Of a stretch of 64,000 bases of DNA, positions 11,701 through 23,700 are shown piece after piece (position 1 is the first letter of the stretch; each line of letters starts with the position of its first letter). Origin of the DNA: Romanomermis culicivorax (Eukaryota > Nematoda > Enoplea > Mermithida > Mermithidae); contig CAWUHX010000148.1 of the NCBI GenBank assembly GCA_963922205.1, forward strand, positions 496,001 through 560,000, in the 5' to 3' direction. The notes beneath the pieces were generated by a model. That model was not told the origin of the DNA. It ran no database searches and saw nothing but the letters and a program-made list of their open reading frames with translations. Both the position numbers and the translations under genes were made by a program.

Positions 11701-14700
11701 TGTGCATCGAGATCTAAAATTAACTTCGGATGCTCGTAAACCGACCTCATGTTGCTACCATACATGCACAGCATAGAAATTCCGCGGGGGGTCAGCCAGG
11801 AAAGGGGGTGGAATACAAATTTTTTTCATTCTTGATAATGAAAAGAAAGGTCCAGAAAGTCTTCTAACATCCAAGCAGCATATTCTTCAACGTTTATTAG
11901 TCAGATATGTGAAACTATTTGCTTAGACAGCACTTTTTAAAGTTTCCATGTTACTTTTTTGGAATCAAGTATGATTTGTTTAGAAAAATTGTCAAACTAC
12001 AACGTCATTTCCATTTTTATGACGACTTTTTTTCTCTCTTGCTCATTTTCCTTCGTCATCTTCTCAATCATTTCTGGAAAAGTGAAATCTCCTGGGGGTC
12101 AGCAAGAATCTGCTGGGGGTCAATAAAAATCTGCTGGGGGTCAAAACCCCCCCCAAACCCCCCACGTGCATGTATGGTTGCTACTAATCTAGTGCTGTTC
12201 AAACTTTACTGAAATTCGGCCTCATATATATCCAAGAATACTACAGGTGAAAAGTGAACATTACTGTTCGCGACTAAAGGGACATTAATCCTCCCTATTC
12301 GGTTTATCGAATGCACTATAACAGGAATGATGTTAGAGTCTTCACCGAAAACCGTTCTCTTGTTAGAAATATTTATTGAGTGAATATAATGACTGCTTAG
12401 AATTTGGATAGTTGTAACAAAACTCAGTCTGCTAAAGACAATCGGTTGTTTAGGATTTCAGAGTTTCTACCGAAAAATAAATAAGAGGCATAAAGTTTTA
12501 GCCTGAAAAGTGGTCGGAGCATAGAACAATTGAGTTGAATTCCATTCTGAAAATCCCTGAAATATAATTAAATGAAAGTCTACGTCCTTCTTCCCATTTT
12601 TTCCCAAAAAATATTAAAAGTTTTCTGACGAAAACCATATTTTGACACTGGCAAGAAACTGGAAAGACGGCCTTGCATGGGAACCATCGATCAACAACTT
12701 TGCGGAAAGTTTTTCTACGTGTATCGAACTGTTGGATTTAACGCCCAAAAATGTCATACAACTAGTTGCGGATTTTTTTTACTTTGATCTTGAACGATAT
12801 GCTGAATCGTTTATAAAGTGAAGTGGAATTCATAAGAAAAGTTTAGTGTAGCGCTTTTAGAAAGTTCCAGAAAAGACACCATGATGAAGGGTATAATTTT
12901 CGTCCTAATTTGCATAAAGGCTCTTTCGGCCTTATGGTTGGAAAAGAATCGCCCTGGAGCATTGCCTTTTCTGTCCACTCAAGTTTCCAACGCCAAATCT
13001 GGCATTGCGGGTGGTTATTCAATCTACGATTTGGGTCAGCCGGATAAATACGAAGATTTGGAGCACTTGATCCAATTGTCTTTGGATTACGTTCAAGGTC
13101 AAGATCAGGGAAATTTCTCCAATCCGAACGTATCAAAATACAAGGTTCAAAAATTAATTTCCATCAAAGAAGCTATATATCAAGTAGTCAGCGGGTTCAA
13201 TTACAAAGCCATCTTTACTGTGGGCGAACGAGACTGTTCTCGGAATGAAGTGAGAGACTCTAGTTACACATGTTATGACTCAGGCATTATGGAAATTTCG
13301 CCAATCAAAATCTTTATTTATTTAGAAATATGACAAAGGTGATGAGGTCGGATTGAACCAGATTTGTTACTCTTACTGGTACTCTCTAAAAATTCTTGCT
13401 TTCCTGTGCGGGGTTAGAAGCTGAACAGCTACACTACGTATCAATTACTGAACGCTGAACTGTGGTGAAAGGAATCACGAATACCTGACACCAGCATGAG
13501 CTACATTGAATGGCTTTTCAAGATGCTCAATTTTTTTGTATTTTGAAGGAGCCATACATACTCGCGATTTGGTCACAAATTCATGAATTACAAGATGATA
13601 TTTCATAAAAAATTTTACTATTCTCCAAATCGAAAATCTGATACTGCAAATCAAAGACACAAGCTTAACTTTGTACCTATAGTTCCCTAGCAAAAGGATT
13701 TAATCATTATGAAAATATCTGAAACTCAGGGAAAATCAAACACTACCAACTCGCCCCGCCAATATCACGGATGCCGAATCAACCAAAATGGTCAGTACGG
13801 TAAATGCTACTTCAAAATGTACAGCCAATCGTGGACAGGTCATCTGGAGGTCAACGAACACACGTGCGTCGAAGCCACCAAACAAGAAGCCACTTGATGA
13901 GAGTCTTGGAGCAGTGAAATCAATGTCATATTTTCTCTGCATTTGTCCGTATCTATGCAAATTTTTTCCGAATGAGCTACAGAAATAAAAAGCTGCTCAT
14001 GCAAAATGATAAATGTTGTTTCAAACTGCCAGAAAAGAGGTCAATTTTTTCTCAGATTGACTTTAGCAGTTAGGACTGCAATTTAAAAACAAGAAAATGT
14101 TGGCTTTCGATGCGCGGTCATTTCCTGTTTTCTAGATTTTTGGGTATTCCGAAGCTCATTTGACATTTCAGTGGATTGAATTCAATAGAATTGAATAGCA
14201 CTTGATTTGCCATGAGCTTAATTGGCAGACTTTTGTTATTATGTATTAAAAATGAAAATGCATCTATAGCCCATGTACTTTGAAATGATAGACACGCCAA
14301 GAACCGAAAAGTATGTTTAATTTGACACGCAACTTTCACGTAGTAGAAACTTTATACTGTAGAAAAATGCTGAACTACTTCATGACTACGGGGATGCTAA
14401 AATTATAAAGAAGCGTGAGTCGACACCTGAATTCTACTCGAGAAATTTTGACCATTTAACCGTATAATTCAAGAAAATTTTCACTTACTGTTCATGGACG
14501 AGAAAACGGTTTCCATATATTACAGTGATAAGCTTACTAGTTTTTCTATGTTGAATTTATATACATTTGATCGTTGCATCCGTCGTTTCAGAATAGACTA
14601 TAGAAATCTGATCTCATTTTTGTCTGTGTACGAGAAACAACAAACTTTCTAGTCGAATTTTTGGTAAACCGGATAATTGCATGTTATGTTTTGGACATGT

Positions 14701-17700
14701 CACCTTTCCATTAATTTGTCGATTAATTCAATTATCATATTTTGTTTATTGAAGCTCGATTCAATAAAAAATATCGTATATCATAGATAATGAAATCAAT
14801 CTTTCTCGGAAAAAAGTCTTGCCGGTTATGCAAGCATTGCGCATGATATTAGGAATGAACTCCCTCCTGAATCTCTAGTTTCTATCACCAAAGTCGTCCT
14901 TTCTGACAGTATGAAACAACATTTTCGGTTGTGAACTATTAAAGTCGACTCATTGTTTGACGTAAGCAAATTAGGGCAAGAGCAACACTCTCGAACTGAA
15001 GTAATGGATTAGTAAAGGAAGGTCATACTTTTGTGTAAAAGTCATTTTTTCACGAGCACATTCCATTTAACCACCTGTTCTAAAAAAATTGTTGGCAAGC
15101 ACTCAAACGACTTTGTTGCATCTGTTTTTCGTTGTGTAATGAATGCCTCAGCTGTCAGTGCACCTGTATCGAAGTACGCCATACATATAAGATTCTTCTG
15201 GCGTATTCAATTGAAATATTGCCCTTTTTCTGGCATCAATCACCATGCTCAGATTAGTATTACCCGTTCTAATTTGCATAGACAGCGCTCGTGCCTTCTG
15301 CTTGCAACCGAACAGGCGAGGCGCATTGCCCTCTTTGTCAGTTCAAGCGTCGAACGGCCCTATGATGGGCGGAATTTCGGCCTACGATTTAAGCAAATGC
15401 GACAAATATTCAGATTTGCAACATTTGGTTCAAGTGGCGATAGACAACGTACAAGTCAAGGAACAAGCCAACAAGACCCTGTCGAAGCAAGTACCTTTCA
15501 AATTTCATAAACTGATCAACATCAAAGAAGCCACGTTCCAAGTTGTCAATGGCCTGAGTTATCAAGTGATTTTTTCTGTGGTCGAAAGAGACTGCAATCC
15601 CGTAAGTAGCTAAGATCATCGGCACGTGTGTGATCATTGGCACTGGCTTGAAGGAAAAAAGAAGCTCGAGTGTTTAAGTTTCGATTTTTCAGAGATTACT
15701 TATCTACTGTAGTTTCAGTGCACGCAAACTTCCCTAACCGCAGACGCAGTAAATTTTCAGCAATATTTATTTACAGGAAATCGTCACTTTTTTGCTAGCT
15801 GAATTGTTTCATTACATGGCCAAAAACTAGTAAATTTTGTACAAATTTCATTAGTTATACTATGGTAGAAATACCGACAACGAATGAAAACTTTGTAGGC
15901 TATGCATCATATGTTTTGTTACGGGTCGAATTCGCAATTTGTGCGGAATTTATACGTTTCTACTATTCTGCTAATTTCTGCCTCAATCAATCTGCTGACC
16001 CCGGCACACATGCAACTTTGCAATCAATTTTGACATCAAATATGTGACATCTGCTTTATTCAATTCAAAATTACATTGCGTCAAAAAAAGGATGTAGAAA
16101 ATGTTAGTCTCAATGAGAAAAAACCTTTCATCACAAAGATCTATTTAAGCTTTATTACTACTTGAAATGAGGCAGGATAGAATATAAATGTCATCATAAA
16201 ATTCAAATTCGGTAAACTAGTTCTCAAATAGCTAATATCTGTTGATGTTCAGAAATGAAAGTCAATCGGCATCATGCACAATGAAAAAAAGATAAAGCAA
16301 TAGTAAAAAAAGAAAAAAGTTCAACTATAAGAAAGGAGAAATGGCAAAAATCAGAAAGTCAACACAATGAAGAAATTAACGAATGAGTAACAAAGGAGAC
16401 AACAGAAAAAGTGTATTGGAATTATGATCCCTTTGCATTCAGGTCGTGAACCTTAGACCATAATCTTCAAATATGGGATCCGATCCGAATCGCAACCATA
16501 AAATAGAAGAAACGCTGCTAAGAACAAGCAGGTGTAGAAAGGCCATCGTACAGTAAACAGAAGAAATATCGTCAGGTGTCATTACTGAGTACTAATATTC
16601 AGCCTACAAAAAACAAATAGATACTATATTGTATACTGTAGCTGTTTTTGTACGTTATATTTTAGACACCACAACTACAGTATGCGTTCCAAGATTGTTT
16701 TCATTCTAAATTTTTTTTTCATCTGGCTGACTTCCAACGCCATGCTATTTGTATTCTAAAGGCTTCCACTAGAATATGAATCATAGGTATTTTCAACTCA
16801 GAAAAAAGACGAGGACGATGATGACGACGATTTTGGAGCCTCGAAATACGTGTGCTGCGATAACTCGGCTGTCTTGTACCAAGGCTGTCATGCCAAAAAA
16901 GGCGGTCAACGCGGAAATTGTTATTTCAAAATTTTGAGTCAACCATCAACCGGCCTTTTGACAGTCAAAGAGTATACTTGCGTCGAATGCGATAGCCCCG
17001 AAGTCGCTTAAGATTTTGGCATGGAAATGGCATATTTATATCTTGTCATGCTCTGCCCATATTATTTTAGTATAGCTTAATCCTACGATAATAAACAGGG
17101 TGGTAGGCCTTCGTGGCATGAAGCTTGAAATGAAAGTATTCAAAATATCGTTGATGTCAAATGCTTCTCAAGAATTGTTTTGCAAAATCATCTAAAGCAA
17201 ACATTCACTAAAGCCTAATTCAGAAGTGAAAAATCCTAGGATTTTAATCTCCGACAATCGGCGACTTTAGCCGATTCCTAGGATTTGATCGGTGACATTC
17301 GGCAATCCTAAAGAATGAATAGACAGTTTGCAGAAAGCCGAATTCATAATTGAAAAAAATCCTAGGACTTTTGTCGCCCACAATTGGCGACAGTCAGCGA
17401 CAATCGGCGACAGTTGCCGATTCCTAGGATTTAATCGGCGACAATCGGCGATTTAACTTCTGAATTGGGCTTAACATCCAGGTTCGGTAAAGTGATGTAT
17501 TCTTTTTTACAAACTCACGACAAAATGTATGAATTCGGATTTAAACTTCGGGGTTCCATACCAACAGTAAGTAACACTAACGAAGATGTATTTTCAAATT
17601 CAATTGAATGTTGTTGACATTTAGACGTTAAACAAGTGGTCTATTGTACACAGTTACTGTAGTCGATATATGAAATCATGATACGTGAAACTCGTAGACA

Positions 17701-20700
17701 AATAAGGTGGTAAACTAAATAGGCTACGGAAAAAATCCAAGCTTTTTTCCAACGCCACGTTTGTTCAAAGAAAGCCAGTAAAATAGAGAATCTGTGACAA
17801 TGCATCAATGCAGATATACGATGGGTTTCTTTCGAATTATGACGTTGTCTGTCAACATAAAATATCGAAGATTCTAGTGTAAAATCTCTCGAGGGAATTG
17901 ATGTTAAGTCCAGAGAAAACGTATGTTGAGCGTCTTGGGACCCGGTTCATAGATGCACATCGGTGTTGAGGCCACCTCCTGCCTTTTTAGGCAAAATAAG
18001 GTCTTTTTTACGATTTTTTATCATTTTAGTCCATTGTCGGTCTCTGACCCCCTGAAAATATTTGCCGTGCGTGTCTTCCCCAAATGTCTATTTTTAGGAT
18101 TACACCATTGAAACTACAGTAAAACTTTCTACGACACAAACTTTCACTCTTTCGATCGAAACACAGGTAAATTTGACTCATGGCACTATGTGTCTAGTAA
18201 AACTAACCATCTTACCTGCAAAACTATTCGTTGAATAATCTTTACCCGAATAATTGCCGTTTTTGATGGTCGGACGATCGTAGCTGCCGCCGTTTTTTTG
18301 CGATTTTTGATTTGTCAGTAATTTTTGTTGCCTAAAAATGTCTGAATCCGTAGCACTGGCCGTCAACGTTCGACCATTGACGCCCAGAACGCCTTTGCGC
18401 TGTTGCCTATAATCCGAAGGTAGACTGTCGTCTTCGTCGCTGGAACTGCTGAAAATGGAGAGGTAGAAATTTGCATAAAAGGTGAAAACTTTGGAATAGA
18501 AGGACCAGAAGAATTAGCATGCGTATCAGCATATCTAACTTATAGCCGCAGGCCGTGAATGAGGCTTTTGCAGTTGTGAACAGCGATCTGGATTGATTTT
18601 CTGTGAAATGAACAGCGCAGATCTATGAAAACTTCACGATGTTGTGCATTGGTTGTGATAGAAAACATCATATAAATGAATAAATGGTATAAATGAATAA
18701 AAGTCGATGATAGTCGTTTGTAACTTTCACTGAAAATAAGCCCCATTATTGTTATGGAAAAAGTTTTAGACTGCAATATGCGACGTACAGTGCGGCATAA
18801 AAGTTTTCCAAAAATTGATTAACTTTGAAATAAGTTTATTCAATAAATACCTAACAGAGTACGATATGCTTGATACCATTTAGTAGCTCATTCATTTTGC
18901 TATAAAGAGGAGTATATTGTCGGCTAATTAAGCTACGATACAATCTTTTCTCATTTTTTTGTGAGCTATTTTCCACTATTAATGACGTTTGTAGAAAAAT
19001 TTTCTTCTGGCACTTATGCTTTCGACTCATCGAGCTTACTTTACTATGCTGATTCCAATGACGCAAGAATTGTGCTCGTAGCCAAAAAATTTAATTTTCC
19101 AAAACCGAAGGTTGCTGATATTTATGTTTGTATTGCTGCAAATATAGTTATGCTTAGAATCTGAATCTTAGAAATAAAAAGGTTAGAATATTAGAACTAT
19201 TACAATCGGATTCGAACCAATTCTAGTGGTTGTAAATTGTGATATAATATTTTAATCATGACTAACAAACTTTTATTATGCTTGAAGTATTCTAAGTAAA
19301 TTGACATCCCGCGTAGAAAAACCAGATAAGTTGAAGTTTCAGGTCTTGGGAACTCGAATGTATTTCGTTCAATTTCTTAGCTATGGTCATAAGTCTTGGA
19401 CTGTTGGGATCAGCATAAAAAGTAGTTAAGTCAAGTGAGTCAAATGCATAAATGTCTTCTAAAACTTTTCAAAAAACGTTATTAATAGTCAAAAATTGCC
19501 CAAAAAATTAGAAAAGGTTGTATCGTAGCTCTATGTCATTCGACATTCGAGACATAAAACAAAGTCGTTAAAAATATACCCCACTTTGCAGCAAAATGAA
19601 TGAGCTACCGAATGGTACCTAGCATATTGTAATCAGTCAAGTATTTGTTGAATAAACTCAATTCAAAATTGATCAATTTTTTTCGGAAAATCAAACTTTA
19701 CGAAGTGCGTCTAAACTTTTGAGCCGCATGTTAGTTGCATAACTGACGAGGACTTTCTATCATATTCAATAATTCTTGCAAAATAATATTTCATAGCATA
19801 GTGGACTTAAAAATTTCACGACGATTGAAACATAGTTAGCAACAAAAAAAGAGAGGGTGCTTTCTTACCTTGGGTGGAAGGAAGTTATCATTTTCATTTC
19901 CGGAAATCTTAATCCGGTGGTAGTATCCTTAGTAATCTGGTAATTGTAACCTTGGCATATGAAAACAGAAACAAGAAAAATGCTTAATTTTGAGTTACTG
20001 TTCAAGAATTTTTTGATTCAACCCTGCATAATTGCCGTAATATAGGATCATCAAACCAAAATAATCTAAACCAAGAAAGGTCTGAGTAGTCCTCATGCTC
20101 GGATTCTTATCTAATCGAGATCAAATTGGAAGACTCTAAAACAATGGCTCAATTTTCTTTGATTCTAGTTCAGAAGGCTGCTTTTGGAGTTCTCTCAAAC
20201 TTCCCATACGCAATCTAGACCAATAACTCTTTCAGTTTCTTCAGTATCATTAGCATTATTTCTATACTAAATATTCAAAAGTGCACAAACATGCAGTAAG
20301 GCAAGCGAGACGAGCCGTCCTCATGCGGCGTGCCTCTCGATGACCTTTCATCAGGCGCCGCCGCCGTCCCGTTCATTGACATTCTATTCGGGCTTGGGCC
20401 ATTGCTTCCGTGAGCCGTCGAACCGTCCAACTGGTCCGGGTCGCCTTCGTTCAAAACTAAATTCGAATAACCCTGTAAAAAGCATAGAAAAGAAAAGTCA
20501 TAAGATCGACCGCGACTTCTGTCCGAAAACGAACGACAATTTCGAACGTGCCTGTAAAGCGTGTCGGCCTTTGACTGCGCCTTGCCTGGCGCCGCCGCCC
20601 ATCAAAGGTCGAGTGGAATCGTCGCGGGGCGGAGCGTCGTTGCGGACGATCATGCCTGAACCGCCGCGTTTTTGCCGCTGTTGTTCGGCGAGTAATTTTT

Positions 20701-23700
20701 TCTAAAATTCGGCATTATGTCCCAACACGAGCTTTTGAAAATTTTTAATAACAACTTATCTTGAGATACTATGAGTATAAGAATAATGAACGGTCAGAAT
20801 GGTTGTATTTTTTTCTATGGTAGTCTGTTTGATGCAGATTCGTGTCCTTAACCTTATGTATACTGTAGATGTCTACGGTAGCTACCTCAGAATGTGAAAA
20901 CATACAGTAAACCATAATTTTTAATATTGGTTTTGATATTTTGCTTGCATCCACAAAGTTTGATTGCTCTATGATTTCCAATTATGCCAACCTGTAATTA
21001 TCTTTTATCTGACTGCTGTAATTATTGATGTCCTTGATTCTGAGCAAAATTGATACAGAATGAGTCAGCAAAGTGCCAAATTTTTATTATAAATCGGACA
21101 CTGATCGCTATATGAAAACAGCTAAGAGCATGGAACTCACTATCAACCTCTGTGAAGTTTTTAGCATTCACTTTGTTCGCAATTCTGTGAGGATTTACGT
21201 AAAATAATTACCAGTATACATACAGTGACAAAAAAGCGTGCATTTTGGCCCCCTCTGTATTCCAGTAAAAGTTTTCGAAAACTTTTAATTTCAGAAGATT
21301 CGAAATTATGATCGAGGTAAACTCTGATATTATTACAGTTTACTCGTAGACTCGTAGTCATAGGAGCGTTACCTTAAATTGTGAAAATTTACAAGAAGTG
21401 GAGCGTGGAAACCAAACCTAGAGTTGTCTTATCTAGTCCGTGAACATCAGTTATGGACGCAAAACATAAAGTTTGGCAATGCTAACATTGGATAGAAAGC
21501 CAAAACCTTATACTCATTTTTCGGTTGAACTATCAAACAGACTGCAATTTGGATTACTTGCTCCGTAAGAGCGTGAAGAATTATTATCGCCAGTCACAGT
21601 TCAGCTATTGTAGCACAGTTTTAACCTTCTTGTTAGTCTTCGGAAGCATATTTCATTGGAGGAAAGGATTCTTTCATGATAAATACCTGCATTTCTTGGT
21701 ATTAAAGTTGAAACTACAAGAACATAGTGTGCTCATATTTGGAATAAGAAAATATGTAAGATGGAAAAAACGATGATAAGAGAGTTGTAAGTTCAAGTTT
21801 CAACTTCGAGCTAATTTTAAGTTCAAGGAGCGTAATAGTGCGCAGAAAAAAAAACAAAATGACACGAATTGCAAAGTAGAGATAAGACAAGCATCAGAAG
21901 AAAAAATGAAAAGAATTCAGGTAAAATGCACGATGAAAATGAACTAGGAGAAAAAGAGTGACAGAAACCTTGGATGCAAAAGACGGACTGATCCTCTGCC
22001 GTTCAATGCCAAAATTCAGAATTTAAATGCAATAAGAAAATGATACCAATTATTAGTCAAACAAATATCAAGGGGTTTTCACAAAGAAGCTCTAAATTGA
22101 CGCAGCTCGGGCATACAAAATGAGGCAAAATCAATTCGAATCAATAGCGTTTTTTATCAAGAATATACGGAAATTCATTTTCATTTCCTTCATCAAGCTA
22201 TTCTACAAAAACTAAAAACATTTCTAGCATGTTTCGCTAAACAGACGGACGGGAAAAATAATTCGTAAGAAAGAGATGGATAATTAAGCCGAATTACTGT
22301 AGTTAGCGGCTCTAATTACTTAAAAATGTTCCTTCGAGAATTGATGTCGCTGGTTGGCTTTCCGACCTTCATTTGCATACTTAATGCTAATGAGTCAAGA
22401 ATTCAAAGGCATTGCCTGCGCTGCTGCACTGGGATTAGCTTTACAGCGACAAAATAGGGGACAAAATCAAGCGAGGATTGTTATCCTGCAAGCTAATTTT
22501 AATGAGCAAAAATGAGAAGCATAAAAAACGTTCATGAATGTAGGAGCGAAAATCGAAGTGGGAATCTTGAATAGTAGTAGAACGACGACTCTCCTAAACA
22601 AAATACAAGACTTTTGGGATAATTTGTCTACCACGTTACGATGAACTTTCAGACAGTCAAAAGCGTTCTGAAAATAGCGAATGTCAGAGTTGGCGTAAAT
22701 GAGGCAACTACTCAGAGAAAATTATTAGATTTTGTAGCTCGAAAAAGGGTTCCCTACAGTTGAAGGTTCCCATGTGTAAATTCTGAAATGAGGCATGTCA
22801 CTGCATTGGGCAAATCACACTCACATTCAGATATGATGGCGGAAGGTCGCCAAGTGTAAATTCCGAATATTTATGTGATATAGCGTATTCGGTAGTCTTG
22901 ACATGTCCCACTATGCCAACCGTCCTGTTATACCATCTAATGTTATAAATAAAAAAGCTTAAAAATGATAATCCATACACGCCACTTTTGTGAAACTAGC
23001 ATAACTCGAAGACTTTGGCGAATATGAAAATCAAGGATCACAATTTTGTAAGTGGATAAGGTCCCTCAAATCAATGCTATCTCGATAAGTGTCTGAACTG
23101 TTGATAAAGCTACTCAAGTGGCAAGATGATCATTTCAGATATTATTTTTTAGAATTCTTTGTACAAATAAGTTTTAGTTGGACAAAAATCAAAATTTAAT
23201 TGACTTTGGCCAAATGGACAGTGGAGTATTGAAATTTGGGAGTGTTTCAATTATAAACGGCGGGAGAAGAAACGGCCAGGTCATCGAATGAATGACAATG
23301 CAAAAGATTGGCGCAATAGAATAAACAAATGCTTAGATACTTTTTTGGACTGGCTACAACAATCAAGTTATGTAATCATATTTGCATGCAAAGATCGCTT
23401 CTTAGCGATCAGCCGTGTCCGCATAATCATGAAAATCCGGTTGATGATACCTACAGTAGAAAAAAGTTTATTTACGTCAGAGATATGATATTTATTGGTT
23501 ACCGAGTATATTACCAAAGGTATAATTACAAAAATACAAGGTATAATTACAAAGAAAATATACGTAATATAGTGTATTACCTTTGTAATTTGTTAATACT
23601 TATACATAATGATTAAAAAATCTTCGAATCGACATTTTTGGGAAAAACTCGAGAATACAGCTATAACGCATTTGAATAAATGGTTTCTTTTAGAATTCAA

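Larger units (their letters stand above)
9714..18215 (-). other. Tubby intron 4, an 8.5-kb host intron
   Basis: The GCAG|GTAAGA donor and GTCACAG acceptor are both phase 1. The intron carries two complete cystatin genes on the opposite strand and at least three inverted-repeat elements (about 9925-10127, 11750-12183 and 17211-17474). Confidence 0.85.

Noticed and set aside
14810-14935. Short frame resembling the C-terminal end of a LINE polyprotein ([14 protein letters not shown])
   Set aside because: Only about 38 residues, with no upstream reverse transcriptase homology; too weak to call a LINE remnant.
19203-19230. GGTTCGAATCC B-box-like sequence with a T-arm stem on the minus strand
   Set aside because: No anticodon or D arm and no acceptor stem nearby; probably chance.
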